The notes under the pieces were generated by a model. It worked only from the letters and a program-made list of their open reading frames with translations. It did no database searches and was not told where the DNA came from. Shown here piece by piece: positions 17,502 through 27,382 of a DNA stretch of 64,000 bases; position 1 is the stretch's first letter; each line of letters begins with the position of its first letter. Made by a program: the position numbers and the translations under genes. Source of the stretch: Stigmatella ashevillena (GTDB lineage Bacteria > Myxococcota > Myxococcia > Myxococcales > Myxococcaceae); the NCBI RefSeq assembly GCF_028368975.1, contig NZ_JAQNDM010000002.1, positions 4,272,425-4,336,424 of the forward strand. The letters are read 5' to 3'.

Positions 17502-18212
17502 TCATTGGAATACGGTGGCCGTGGATGGGCTGTTGCAGAGGGTCTCGCCATAAGGCCCCACAATGGTGACACGGCGTTCGTAGCTGCCTGAAAGACCGGG
17601 GGAATTGACGATGGAGAAGTTTCCCGACGTCACGTAATAGGGCGAGCCGAACTCGTCCGGCACACCATTCCTCGTGCCATACAAATAGCTGATGGAGCCA
17701 GCGGGGATGTAGCCCCAAGAGGACAACGCCAAGGTCACGGTTGCGCCTGCTGGGACACTCGAGCTGCTGAACGCCAACGAGCAGCAGCTCCTGACGGAAC
17801 CGAATGTGCCGTTGCACGGGATCGTCGAATACAGAGGAGTGGTATTGAGCGGCTGACGCGCCCCGGTCTGATTATTCACCGCGATGGCATACAGGGGTAC
17901 GCCACCCAAAGTTCCCCATGCGACCGTGCTCCATCCGACCAAGGCGTTCCCCCCACACACCTGGGCTACATCTTGCCGGACGGAGGTGCCCACACCGGGC
18001 TGGGCCAAAACTCGGCCGGCTCCGTCCTCGATGACAATCGAAATCAGCTGCTGTGTCTGGGCTGGATTCGATGTCGAACAGGCCCACCCCTCGTAACTAG
18101 CAACAAACCCATTGTCTGTGGCCCGATCGAACCCTCCGATGGCGAACTGCGCGTGGGCGGAGGTAGATGCGGCAAGGCCTACCGCGAAAACCAGCACTGC
18201 GCGTTTCATCAT
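17502..18212 (-). CDS. Small exported protein of unknown function
   Basis: 236 residues. ATG 18212 is chosen because GGAAAG precedes it by five bases and a clean signal peptide follows (MMKRAVLVF to SAHAQ). The mature part is rich in Ser, Gly, Thr and aromatic residues, with about six cysteines, including a CC pair, spread along the chain, a beta-rich composition typical of secreted proteins. It reads leftward toward the ricin-lectin gene with 161 bases between. Family not recognised. Confidence 0.75.
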   Translation of the reverse strand: MMKRAVLVFAVGLAASTSAHAQFAIGGFDRATDNGFVASYEGWACSTSNPAQTQQLISIVIEDGAGRVLAQPGVGTSVRQDVAQVCGGNALVGWSTVAWGTLGGVPLYAIAVNNQTGARQPLNTTPLYSTIPCNGTFGSVRSCCSLAFSSSSVPAGATVTLALSSWGYIPAGSISYLYGTRNGVPDEFGSPYYVTSGNFSIVNSPGLSGSYERRVTIVGPYGETLCNSPSTATVFQ

Positions 18213-18492
18213 ATCGTCTTTCCCAATCAAGTCACCCTCCGTGCAGATGGAAATAATCAAAGATTCTACGCGATGAACGTGATGAACGGCCGGGCAACCA
18301 CAGAGCAGTCCCAGCAGTACGGCATCTGGAAGGTCACTCAGATGGGCGCCGATGCACAGCGCACCGAGACGTGGGCGGCGTGGACTCGACGCCTCTTGCC
18401 TTGAGCCGGACGAAGCGCCGGGGGGCTCGCCCGCCCCCGGCAGGAATGCTGTGCTCTCTTTCTCAAGACTCACGGAGCGCCTCGTTCCATGA

Positions 18493-18693
18493 TCGAGCAC
18501 ACGGGTATTAAACGGCTCCCCGGGACTGCGTCCGACTTCGACAGGCTACCCGCCTGGGTATTACGCGGCCTTCGTGCTCAATCCAGACGGCAACACCATG
18601 GAGGCCGTCTACAGACTCGCCGAGCGCGCTTTCGTGTCCCTAGGCCGCCTGAGTCAGGGCCTGTCTGCCGCCCTGCTCAAGCGCCCCGCGTGA
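18493..18693 (+). pseudogene. C-terminal remnant of a glyoxalase/VOC-fold protein
   Basis: An open segment without start reads GYPPGYYAAFVLNPDGNTMEAV, the usual C-terminal strand of vicinal-oxygen-chelate (glyoxalase/bleomycin-resistance) proteins, including the metal-ligand Glu. Only about 40 codons are recognisable; the N-terminal part is missing upstream, where stops occur. It sits in the gene-poor gap 18213-18701 that otherwise holds only the promoter of the small exported protein. Probably a decayed gene. Confidence 0.45.
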
Positions 18694-18701
18694 CTGGACA
18701 C

Positions 18702-21131
18702 CTACCAGGGACAGTCCACGACTTCGACGGTGCGGGTCACGGGGCTCGCGCTGTGGCCCGCGCTGTCCGTGACCCTGTACCGCAGTGTGTACACGCCCTC
18801 CACCCAGGCATTCACCTCTCCGGTGTGCGTCACCTGGGGGCGGACGTCCCCGTAGCACGCGTCCGTGGCGTCCACGCCTGGATCCACCCAGCTGCTTCCA
18901 CAGGTGTGCGTCACGTGGGCGGGGCCGCGGAGCGTGAGCGAGGGGGGCGTCCGGTCCTTCACGGACACGGTGCGCAGCGCGCCCTCCATGTCACCCGAGC
19001 TGTCCCAGACCAAGTACTGCACGGAGTACGTCCCCTCCGCGCCCGGGTGAGGGCCCGGCCCATAGGGGTCCTGCCCCGAGTTGTACCGGTGTACCTCCAG
19101 TGTGCCGCCGCACCCATCGGTGGCGATGGCGCCCGGGTCCACATAGGTCTCCAGGCCGCACTCCAGCGTCACGTGGGCAGGGCCCTGGAGCTCGAGGGTG
19201 GGAGCGCACGAGTCCCCCACCGTGACGGGGAAGTTCACGGTGCTCTCATGGCCGTAGGAGTTCTCCGCGCTGCATGTCACCCCCGTCGTGCCGAAGGGGA
19301 AGAACGCACCGCTCTCGGGAGCGCACGAGACGGGCACGGCGCCATCAGCGGCATCGGAGGCGGAGACCGTGTAGGTGACAAAGGCTCCGGCGGAGCTCGT
19401 GGCTTCCACGGTCAGGCGGGAGGGGGCGGTGATGACGGGCGGCGGGACGGCGCTGCAATCCAGCAGCAGCCTCAAGCCGGTGACAGGAGGCGGCACGGGT
19501 AAGATGTCCGTCTCGACGTACGGCTGGTCCAGGTTCACCGCGTCCGTGCAACCGGGCTTTTCCGCGCGAACGATGTAGAAGCCCGGCAAGGTGTCCCATC
19601 CAAAGTATCCCGTCACATCGGAGAACATGGGGTTCACCCGGTTGGACGGCGACATGATGGCGCTGCCGTCGGGCACCACCTCGAAGGGGCCCTGAGGACG
19701 CTCGGAACGGTAGAGCGTGACGAGGGATCGCCGGAGCGGCCGACCGTTCTGGGCATTGAGGACGTTGCCGCTCGGGTCGATGTACAGGTTCATGAGGACT
19801 TGCCCGGACGGGCAGTTCCCGCGGCCATCGACCGTAAAGGTCACTTGGATCCACCCGTGAGCGGGGTAGAACTGGTCCAGGCTGTACGAGAAGGTGCCAG
19901 AGTGCTCCGAGTCCTCCACCATGGGCCCGTCCTCGACGATGGATGTCCCTGTTCCATCCACGTTGGAGGAGATGTCGATGGTGACCTCCGCGTTCGCACA
20001 GGCCTCGTAGAAGAAGGTGATGGGTTCTTTCCAGTAGACGATGGGAGCACCGGAGGGCGTCGAGTTCCTTTGAGGACTGATCTGGACGTTGCCTGGCCGG
20101 GGATGAGGCACATCCAAGGCTTGGAAGGGGACCTGGACGGCGCCGCTGGGAATGGGAAAGACCGTGGCGGGACTGGGCGGTGTCCATGACAGGCCCTGCG
20201 GTACACCCGCCGTGACGACATAAGGAGTGGATTCAATCTCCGCATCCGGCAGGGTGATGCTGTAGACCCCCGCGCTGTTGGTCGTGGCGTAGTAGCAGTG
20301 CGTTTGATTCATGCTGCACAGGCTCACCGGCGTGCCCGGGAGGGGGTGTCCAAAGGGGTCCACCATGCTGCCAGACACCACGGCCACCGACGGAGGCAAA
20401 CCATCACGGACCTCGAAGACGTAGCGGCCCTGAACCAGCGACTGATGAGCGCTGTTCTTCAGGGAGTTGGCATGGCCATCGGCGAGCTGGCCTGGGAAGG
20501 CCCCCGAACCTGGCACGGCAACGGGATTGCCCGGGGAGTAACCCACCCAGGTGGGCCGGGGCGTCGTGTCCGAGGCCTCCCATTGAATTTGATCATAGTT
20601 CATCACGATGTCGAAGTTGCCGGTTCCCGTGTCGGAGCGGTCCACCAGGATGAGCTGGATCTTATTGAGTTGAGTGACGTCTTGATCATAGTGCCCGATG
20701 CCATTCGCCCCGCCCCAGTTGACGTAGAAGGCCCTGTGGCCTCCGTAGTTGGGACAGGTGCCGTAAGTCACCGGGTCCGAAGCGGGATTGCGTGTATCGA
20801 GATCCGCCAGGAATGGGGCGATCAAGACATGCTGCGTCGTGGGCAGATCCACCTGCCACCAGAGGGGCGGTGGCAAGCCGAAGGAGAGGAAGCCGTTGGT
20901 GGAGACGTAGGTCTGTGAATAGAAGCCGTCTCCCAGGCGGAGGGTGAAGCCCAGCGGCACATCGCTCACCCATTCGTCATCATCGCGGGGGGCTGCGGTC
21001 TGGCTGCAGGAATTGTCATGCCACAGGGCCGCATGGGCGTTCTGGGCCGGAAGCAGCAGCCCCATCCATGCGAGCAAGGCCAGGGTGACGGACAGACGCC
21101 GCGAATCACCGGATTGGAAAGAAAGGAGCAT
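18702..21131 (-). CDS. Exported nidogen-like protein with HYR/DUF5011 Ig repeats
   Basis: 809 residues. A signal peptide ends at about residue 35 (AQNAHA). Residues about 40-245 match a nidogen-like (NIDO) extracellular domain (TYVSTNGFLSFG, APFLADLDTR, AFYVNWGG). A carboxypeptidase-regulatory-like segment follows (SGSMVDPFGHPLPGTPV), then further Ig-like regions, a HYR repeat (about 575-660) and two DUF5011-type repeats (YVDPGAIATDGCGG, WVDPGVDATDACYG). These are adhesion or surface-display modules. It is divergent from the giant RCC1 lipoprotein, which carries the same DUF5011 repeats, so the two may act together at the cell surface. No catalytic residues seen. Confidence 0.85.
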   Translation of the reverse strand: MLLSFQSGDSRRLSVTLALLAWMGLLLPAQNAHAALWHDNSCSQTAAPRDDDEWVSDVPLGFTLRLGDGFYSQTYVSTNGFLSFGLPPPLWWQVDLPTTQHVLIAPFLADLDTRNPASDPVTYGTCPNYGGHRAFYVNWGGANGIGHYDQDVTQLNKIQLILVDRSDTGTGNFDIVMNYDQIQWEASDTTPRPTWVGYSPGNPVAVPGSGAFPGQLADGHANSLKNSAHQSLVQGRYVFEVRDGLPPSVAVVSGSMVDPFGHPLPGTPVSLCSMNQTHCYYATTNSAGVYSITLPDAEIESTPYVVTAGVPQGLSWTPPSPATVFPIPSGAVQVPFQALDVPHPRPGNVQISPQRNSTPSGAPIVYWKEPITFFYEACANAEVTIDISSNVDGTGTSIVEDGPMVEDSEHSGTFSYSLDQFYPAHGWIQVTFTVDGRGNCPSGQVLMNLYIDPSGNVLNAQNGRPLRRSLVTLYRSERPQGPFEVVPDGSAIMSPSNRVNPMFSDVTGYFGWDTLPGFYIVRAEKPGCTDAVNLDQPYVETDILPVPPPVTGLRLLLDCSAVPPPVITAPSRLTVEATSSAGAFVTYTVSASDAADGAVPVSCAPESGAFFPFGTTGVTCSAENSYGHESTVNFPVTVGDSCAPTLELQGPAHVTLECGLETYVDPGAIATDGCGGTLEVHRYNSGQDPYGPGPHPGAEGTYSVQYLVWDSSGDMEGALRTVSVKDRTPPSLTLRGPAHVTHTCGSSWVDPGVDATDACYGDVRPQVTHTGEVNAWVEGVYTLRYRVTDSAGHSASPVTRTVEVVDCPW

Positions 21132-21295
21132 AGGGTCTCACGAAGCTTCCAAACAGATGCAACTTGGAGTGTTGGCTGGTGATACACCATTGGTGAATAC
21201 TTGAATAGGCCTGACCGCGTGGGAAGTGCACGGCTTCGAGGCACAACATGTCTGTGACAAGCGCTCTGCCTGTTCCCGGTGTTCATGAAAAACTC

Positions 21296-21333
21296 GCATA
21301 ACATCACTTCTTGGCGAAACATTCGTGTTATGC
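21296..21333. promoter_or_regulatory. Inverted repeat upstream of the RCC1 lipoprotein gene
   Basis: Arms GCATAACA (21296-21303) and TGTTATGC (21326-21333) are perfectly complementary and separated by 22 bases, in the relatively AT-rich divergent gap between the nidogen-like and RCC1 genes. It could be a bipartite operator or an RNA hairpin in the leader of the right-hand gene. A second short palindrome, CACCATTGGTG, lies near 21186. Confidence 0.4.
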
Positions 21334-21370
21334 CGGTTTGCCGTTTCTCGATTGTTTTAAAGGGGCCCCT

Positions 21371-24300
21371 ATGCGGTGGGATGCAATGCGTAACATCTGG
21401 GCACTGGCCGTTGCGCTGGCAATCATTTCCTGTAGGGAAGAGTATGGCGGACCTTCCTCCGGAGGGGCGGCCCAATCCCTGGACACACAGGCCCTGGTGT
21501 CAGAGGCGCCTCACCCCCCTGGCAAGGCCGCGTCCACCGGAAAGGTGTTGATTCTCGGCTCAAGCGTGACCGGCGGCCAGGCCAGCCGCGAGGCTCAAGC
21601 TGCGGCTCGCCTGGGTTATCCGGCGACGGTGGTTACCCCCGAGCAATGGCGCGCGATGACACTGGAGCAATTCCAGGCGTACCGAGGCATCCTGATCGGC
21701 GATGGCGCATGCGAGAGGGGCCTGAGCGCGGTTCAAGCCGCGATCGATACCCGCCATGTGTGGGGCGGCGCCATCGATGGCAATGTTGTCATCACCGGCT
21801 CGGACGCAGCGAACAATGGGACACCGCAGATCATCGAGAACGCGGTCTCATACATCGTCGAGCAGGTGGACAAGACCGGCATGTACATCTCGTTGGGCTG
21901 TGCCTACCAGAACGCGCCCCCAGAAACGCCCGTGCCCTTGCTGGAGCCTTTTGGTCCGTTCACGGTGGCTGGCACCGGCTGCTTCCCTGACGGGGGCCAT
22001 ATCTTCCTGATGCAGTCGGCGTACTACCTGACAGAGGGCCTTTTCCTGAATGATGAGGCCTTGGCGGGTGACAAGGGGTGTGTGACCCGGGCGGTGTTCA
22101 GCAGCTACCCGCAGAACACCTTCGCACCCGTGGCCCTGGCGCTGGATGGGACAGGGACGCTGCCCGAGGCAAGCCCGTACCTTGAGTATTTTGAGATGCA
22201 TGAGGGGAGCCCCAAGGTCTACACCGGAACGCCTTACATGGTGACGCGCGGCTCCATGGCGTACAGCTTGGGCTGCGGCATGGGGTCTGCCGGGTGGGTG
22301 TGCGATCAATACGTCTGGGGGAATGGAAGACCCGCGGAGCCAGGGACTCCGCCTGAGGAGACCTGCTCGTTCTCCTGTCAGAACAACTGGTGTGGTGACG
22401 GCCATGTGGACGCGGCACAGGGAGAGGAGTGTGACGAGGGGAGCCTCAATGGGCGCGCCGCCGATGCCAGCGCTCCTCCTGGGACGTGCAGCTCATTCTG
22501 CAAGCGGATGCCAGGTGCCACCGGTGTTCCGCCCACCGCCTTGTGCAGGAACCTCAAGCTGAGCGTGGCTCAGACGTGCGGTGTGGAGGGTTGGGTCGAT
22601 AATGGATCCAGCGATCCGGATGGCGATCTGGTGGGGTGCCAGCAGGTCCCCGCCGGTCCGTATGGGCCCGGGACCACTGATGTCACCCTGACGTGTACCG
22701 ATTCCAAGGGCAACACGGGTTCGTGCTCCGCTGCCATCATGGTGCTCGACCAGAACAAGCCGGTGCTCACCCTGGTGGGTGGCCACGAGAATGTGGAGTG
22801 CGCTCAGGGCTCCTACAGCGATCAGGGCGCCACTGCGGCGGATGTCTGCGAAGGCGACCTGACCGGCCAGATCGCCGTGAGGGGCACGGTGCATCTGGAT
22901 GTCGTGGGCCAGTATGCGCTGACCTACGATGTGAAGGACGCCTCAGGCAATGCGGCCAACCCGGTCAGCCGCATCGTCACGGTCAGCGACTCGATCGAAC
23001 CGACCGTCACCGTCATGGGCGCGCTGGCGCAGCAGATCGAATGCGGCAGCGGTCCGTTCAACGACCCGGGCGCCACGGCCCATGATGCCTGCGAGGGCGT
23101 GGTGCCCGCGCTGCCGAGCACCACGGTGGACCCTGGCGTGCCGGGCGTGGTGACCATCGCCTACAGCGCCACGGACTCCTCGGGCAACAGAGCCACCTCG
23201 CCGGTGGCCCGCACGGTGGCCGTGAACGACAACGAGCCTCCCCTCCTGGTGCTGAGGGGGAGTGCCACCACCGCGCTCGAGTGCGGCACGCCCTACGCCG
23301 ACCCCGGTGCCACCGCCAACGACATGTGCTTCGGCAATCTCACGAGCAGTATCACCAAGACCGGCGCCATCAACGACAAGCAGGTCGGGGCCCAGGTGCT
23401 CACCTACGAGGTGAGCGATTCGGCTGGGCATCGCGCGTCTCCAGTCACCCGCAGGGTGACTGTGGACGACACGGTGGCCCCGGTCATCACGCTCGTGGGC
23501 GAAGCCAATCCCGTCATCGCGTGTGGCGCTGCCTATATCGATCCTGGCGCCAGAGCCACCGATGCCTGCGATGGGGAGTTGACAAGCCACATCGTGGCCA
23601 CGCGCGCACAGGTGCCAGGGCAATCCAGGCGATTCACCATCACCTATAGCGTGAAGGATCTCCGGGGCAACGTGGCCCCTTCCGTGACACGCACGGTCAC
23701 CCTGGTGGGCGACTCGCACCTCTGTCCTCCGGAGTGGATCTGGCGCAGGGGCACCCTCTCCGCTGAGCAGGTGTCCGCGGCGGCGGCCTCCTTTGGAACG
23801 GTCTACCTCGCGGGCCACTCCCTCGGGCAAATGGGAGAGGAGCCCTCCGCGGGGGGCCAGGACGTCTTCGTGGCGAGGCTGTCCGAGGAGGGCGCCCAGA
23901 AGTGGTTGAAGCGGCTGGGCTCCGCCTCCAGTGACACGGCGGCGGGCGTGGCCGTGGACGACCGCAACTCCCAAGACGTCTCCCTCTATGTGACGGGCTA
24001 CACGGGCGGAGCCCTGGAGGGGAATGCGAACGCGGGCGGGCAGGACGTGTTCCTCGCGCGGTACAACGCGGCGGGCACCCGGCTGTGGGTGCGCCAATGG
24101 GGGACCCCTGCGGGAGACTTCGCTCAGGCCGTTGCCACCGCGCCCGATGGCAGCATCTACGTCGCCGGGTATACGTCTGCCGGGCTCGATGGCAACGCTC
24201 CCAGTGGAGGGCAGGATCTCTTCCTCGTGAAGTACGACGCCGCGGGCAACCGCCTGTGGACGCGACAGCGGGGTTCCCCGAAGAATGATCAGGCGAAGGG

Positions 24301-27124
24301 CGTCGCAGTGGCGGCCGATGGCTCGGTGTATGTGACGGGCTATACCTTTGGCGGCCTGGATGGCGCCGCCAATCCCAGCGCCACCACCTCGGACTTGTTC
24401 CTGGTGAAGTATGACGCCGCCGGGCGATGGCAGTGGACGAGGCAGCGGGGCACGGCTGGCACGGAGGTGGCGCAGGCCGTGGCGACCTCTCGCCGCGTCA
24501 ACGGCGAGGTGGAGGTTTATGTCGCGGGCCGGACCTCGGGCGCCTCGGGGATGGGCTTGGATGGCAATCCCCTGCTGGGCAATTACGACATCGTGCTCCT
24601 CAAGTACGATGCGGCGGGCCAGTGGAAGTGGACCCGGCAGACGGGCACCCCCGCCGAGGACTCGGCGTCGGCCGTCACCTCGGATGGCGGGGGAAATGTC
24701 TATGTGACGGGGTCGGTTCCCGCGGACCTGGTGACGGGCGCCGCGCTGGACGGCAACGATCTCATCCTGCTCAAGTACAGCGCGGAGGGAGCCCTCCTCT
24801 CGCGGCGTCAGTTGGGCTCGGCCCCGGGGGCTTCCAGCAGTGATTGGGGCCAGGCCGTGGCCGTGGACCGGGGCCGGGCCGTGTACGTGGCCGGGTATAT
24901 GGAAGGAGAGCTGGCCGGGACGGTGGCCACGGGCGGCAAGGATGCCGTGGTGATGAAGTACCTCGACGGGTGTGAGACGAACACTCCAGGTGCCTGCTTC
25001 GTGGGTTATGGCTGGGGACGTCCGGGCTGGCTGCTTCCCGCCGCGGGCAGCTACCACTCCTTCGCCCTGCGAGGGGATGGCACGGTCAAGGCGTGGGGCG
25101 CCAATTCCACCGGACAGCTCGGCGATGGCACCACCGTCCAGAGGCTCTCTCCGGGCCTCGTGGCGGGCCTCTCCAACGTCGCTGCCCTCACGGGAGGCGA
25201 TTCACACTCGCTGGCGCTGAGCGCCGAGGGCACCCTGTACGCTTGGGGGCTCAACAGCGCGGGCCAGCTCGGCGATGGCACCACCACCCAGCGGACCGCT
25301 CCGGTCCCCGTGCCTGGGCTCTCCCATGTGGTGGCCTCGGCCGGAGGGCGCAACCACTCGCTGGCGCTCCTCGATGACGGAACGGTCCGCGCCTGGGGCC
25401 AGAACACCACGGGCCAGCTCGGCGATGGCACCACCACCCAGCGGCTCTCTCCCGTTCCCGTCTTGGCCCTCTCCAACGTGAAGGCGGTCGCGGCGGGGCG
25501 CGGCCACTCGCTGGCGCTGATGGCGGACGGCACCGTGCGCGCCTGGGGCCAGAACACCTATGGCCAGCTGGGCGATGGCGCCACCACCCAGCGGACCACT
25601 CCGGTCGTCGTGACGGGCATCACCCAGGCGGTGGCCATCGCCGCCGGCGAGTACTTCTCGCTGGCGCTGATGGCGGACGGCACCGTGCGAGCCTGGGGCC
25701 AGAATACCTATGGCCAGTTGGGGGATGGCACCACCACCCAGCGCCTCTCCCCCGTGGAGATCTCATCGCTCGCGGATGTGATGGGGCTGACAGCGGGGTA
25801 CTCGCATGGGCTGGCATTGCTCAAGGATGGAACCGTGCGAGCGTGGGGGCTCAACACCTCGGGCCAGCTTGGCAATGGAACCTTGGACAACTCGCTCGTG
25901 CCCGTGGCAGTGAGTGGCCTCACGGGGGCCACCGCTATTGCCGGTGGCCTCTCGCACTCCCTGGCGGTGCTGGCCGATGGCACCCTGCGCACCTGGGGCT
26001 ACAACTATTATGGCCAGCTCGGCAACGGCATTTCCGCCCTGTGGGCCTCCCCCGTGGAGACTGCCCTTCCCTCGGGGGTGGCGGAGCTGTCCGCGGGCGC
26101 CTGGCACTCCCTGGCGCTGCGTGGAAATGGGACCGTGCTGGCCTGGGGACAAAACGTTCGTGGCCAGCTCGGCGATGGAACCGTGTCCCCGGACAGGGTG
26201 GCGCCCGTGGCCGTGGTGGGGCTCTCTGGGGTGACCGAGGCCGTGGCGGGCGGAGACCACTCGCTGGCGCTCCGCCAGGATGGCACGGTGTGGGCCTGGG
26301 GATTGAACACCTCGGGGCAGCTCGGGGATGGAACCCCCGAGGCTCAGCGCCTCGTTCCGGTGCGGGTGGAAGGGCTCTCCACGGTGGCCGCCATCGCCGC
26401 GGGCGAGAACCACTCGCTGGCGCTGATGGCGGACGGCACCGTGCAGGCATGGGGCCAGAACACCTACGGCCAGCTGGGCCATGGCACCACCACGGACAGC
26501 CGCATCCCCTCCGCCGTGTTGAACCTCTCCGGGGTCATCGCCGTGGCCGCCGGGCAATCTCACTCGCTGGCGTTGCTCGCGGATGGGACGGTGCGGGCCT
26601 GGGGCAACAACACCGCGGGACAGTTGGGGGATGGCAGCCGGACCCACCGCAACATCCCCGTGGCCGTCTCCGCGCTCTCCGGAGTCATTGCAATGGAGGC
26701 GGGGGACACCCATTCGCTGGCGCTGATGGCGGACGGCACCGTGCGCGCCTGGGGCCAGAACACCTACGGCCAGTTGGGGGATGGCACCACCACCCAGCGG
26801 CTCACCCCGGTGGCCGTGGCGGGCCTCTCCCGCGTGGTGTCGCTGGGCACCGGGCAATACCACTCCCTGGCGCTGCGGGAGGATGGCGTGCTGTGGGCCT
26901 GGGGACGCAGCAACGCGGGCCAGCTCGGGGATGGTACGCTCACCAACCGCCTGAGCCCCGTCCAGGTGCCCGGGATCGCCAACGCCGTCACATTCGCGGG
27001 CGGCGCGCAGCATTCCCTGGCACTGCAAGCCAATGGCACCGTGATGGGGTGGGGTTACAACCTCTTCGGCCAACTCGGAAACACCGAGCGAGGCTATGAA
27101 CCACACCCTGTCTTGATTCCCTGA
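21371..27124 (+). CDS. Giant lipoprotein with DUF5011, SBBP and RCC1 repeats
   Basis: 1917 residues. ATG 21371 has AAAGGGG five bases upstream; the signal ends in a lipobox (AIISC). The N-terminal domain (to about residue 300) has a GATase/flavodoxin-like start (VLILGSSVTGG). A myxobacterial Cys-rich repeat follows (CGDGHVDAAQGEECDEG), then four DUF5011 Ig-like repeats (coding 22770-23705; e.g. YADPGATANDMC), several SBBP seven-bladed-propeller repeats (23740-24970; SIYVAGYTSAGLDGN) and fourteen RCC1-type units (25040-27110) sharing WGQNTYGQLGDG. The RCC1 part should fold as about two propellers. In bacteria these are binding scaffolds rather than Ran exchange factors. Probably surface-exposed and adhesive; ligand unknown. 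Confidence 0.88.
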   Translation: MRWDAMRNIWALAVALAIISCREEYGGPSSGGAAQSLDTQALVSEAPHPPGKAASTGKVLILGSSVTGGQASREAQAAARLGYPATVVTPEQWRAMTLEQFQAYRGILIGDGACERGLSAVQAAIDTRHVWGGAIDGNVVITGSDAANNGTPQIIENAVSYIVEQVDKTGMYISLGCAYQNAPPETPVPLLEPFGPFTVAGTGCFPDGGHIFLMQSAYYLTEGLFLNDEALAGDKGCVTRAVFSSYPQNTFAPVALALDGTGTLPEASPYLEYFEMHEGSPKVYTGTPYMVTRGSMAYSLGCGMGSAGWVCDQYVWGNGRPAEPGTPPEETCSFSCQNNWCGDGHVDAAQGEECDEGSLNGRAADASAPPGTCSSFCKRMPGATGVPPTALCRNLKLSVAQTCGVEGWVDNGSSDPDGDLVGCQQVPAGPYGPGTTDVTLTCTDSKGNTGSCSAAIMVLDQNKPVLTLVGGHENVECAQGSYSDQGATAADVCEGDLTGQIAVRGTVHLDVVGQYALTYDVKDASGNAANPVSRIVTVSDSIEPTVTVMGALAQQIECGSGPFNDPGATAHDACEGVVPALPSTTVDPGVPGVVTIAYSATDSSGNRATSPVARTVAVNDNEPPLLVLRGSATTALECGTPYADPGATANDMCFGNLTSSITKTGAINDKQVGAQVLTYEVSDSAGHRASPVTRRVTVDDTVAPVITLVGEANPVIACGAAYIDPGARATDACDGELTSHIVATRAQVPGQSRRFTITYSVKDLRGNVAPSVTRTVTLVGDSHLCPPEWIWRRGTLSAEQVSAAAASFGTVYLAGHSLGQMGEEPSAGGQDVFVARLSEEGAQKWLKRLGSASSDTAAGVAVDDRNSQDVSLYVTGYTGGALEGNANAGGQDVFLARYNAAGTRLWVRQWGTPAGDFAQAVATAPDGSIYVAGYTSAGLDGNAPSGGQDLFLVKYDAAGNRLWTRQRGSPKNDQAKGVAVAADGSVYVTGYTFGGLDGAANPSATTSDLFLVKYDAAGRWQWTRQRGTAGTEVAQAVATSRRVNGEVEVYVAGRTSGASGMGLDGNPLLGNYDIVLLKYDAAGQWKWTRQTGTPAEDSASAVTSDGGGNVYVTGSVPADLVTGAALDGNDLILLKYSAEGALLSRRQLGSAPGASSSDWGQAVAVDRGRAVYVAGYMEGELAGTVATGGKDAVVMKYLDGCETNTPGACFVGYGWGRPGWLLPAAGSYHSFALRGDGTVKAWGANSTGQLGDGTTVQRLSPGLVAGLSNVAALTGGDSHSLALSAEGTLYAWGLNSAGQLGDGTTTQRTAPVPVPGLSHVVASAGGRNHSLALLDDGTVRAWGQNTTGQLGDGTTTQRLSPVPVLALSNVKAVAAGRGHSLALMADGTVRAWGQNTYGQLGDGATTQRTTPVVVTGITQAVAIAAGEYFSLALMADGTVRAWGQNTYGQLGDGTTTQRLSPVEISSLADVMGLTAGYSHGLALLKDGTVRAWGLNTSGQLGNGTLDNSLVPVAVSGLTGATAIAGGLSHSLAVLADGTLRTWGYNYYGQLGNGISALWASPVETALPSGVAELSAGAWHSLALRGNGTVLAWGQNVRGQLGDGTVSPDRVAPVAVVGLSGVTEAVAGGDHSLALRQDGTVWAWGLNTSGQLGDGTPEAQRLVPVRVEGLSTVAAIAAGENHSLALMADGTVQAWGQNTYGQLGHGTTTDSRIPSAVLNLSGVIAVAAGQSHSLALLADGTVRAWGNNTAGQLGDGSRTHRNIPVAVSALSGVIAMEAGDTHSLALMADGTVRAWGQNTYGQLGDGTTTQRLTPVAVAGLSRVVSLGTGQYHSLALREDGVLWAWGRSNAGQLGDGTLTNRLSPVQVPGIANAVTFAGGAQHSLALQANGTVMGWGYNLFGQLGNTERGYEPHPVLIP
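25040..27110 (+). repeat. Fourteen tandem RCC1-coding repeats, some nearly identical in DNA
   Basis: Units of about 150 bp (50 codons), each carrying a GQLG(D/N/H)G-like signature; the last is degenerate (GQLGNTERG). Some units are nearly identical at nucleotide level: about 53 bases from 25508 recur without change from about 26713, and further close copies begin near 25660 and 26410. Such identity among otherwise diverged units points to recent duplication or gene conversion and allows copy-number change by recombination. Confidence 0.85.
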
Positions 27125-27179
27125 GCAGCATGAAAGCGAAATACGGGCAAGGGACTGAAGATGTTTTGATTTCAAGGCA

Positions 27180-27214
27180 TCTCAGGGGCTGAGGCGTGTT
27201 TCTCAGGGGCTGAG
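27180..27214. promoter_or_regulatory. Two tandem dyads upstream of the unknown three-gene operon
   Basis: The 14-mer TCTCAGGGGCTGAG occurs at 27180-27193 and again at 27201-27214. Each copy contains the dyad CTCAG-ggg-CTGAG, and the copies start exactly 21 bases apart, two helical turns, so two dimeric regulators could bind on one DNA face. They lie between the stop of the RCC1 gene and the first gene of the operon at 27383. Alternatively each could form a short hairpin in the upstream transcript. Confidence 0.5.
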
Positions 27215-27382
27215 CGAAATGTCAGACCGGTGACACATAGTGAACCCTGTCGCACGCAAGGAAGGCCTTGCTTGAACGAAAGGCTTTCTTTGTCCCCGAA
27301 GTGCGGGGAGCCAGGGTTTGACCCCGCGCGGTTCTGGCTGGACGACGCTCACATCGCAGCACCTGGAATCGAGAGCACAGCC

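Noticed and set aside
21371-27124. RCC1 repeats as evidence of a eukaryotic Ran exchange factor
   Set aside because: The protein is a secreted lipoprotein with other extracellular repeats; bacterial RCC1 repeats are generic propellers.
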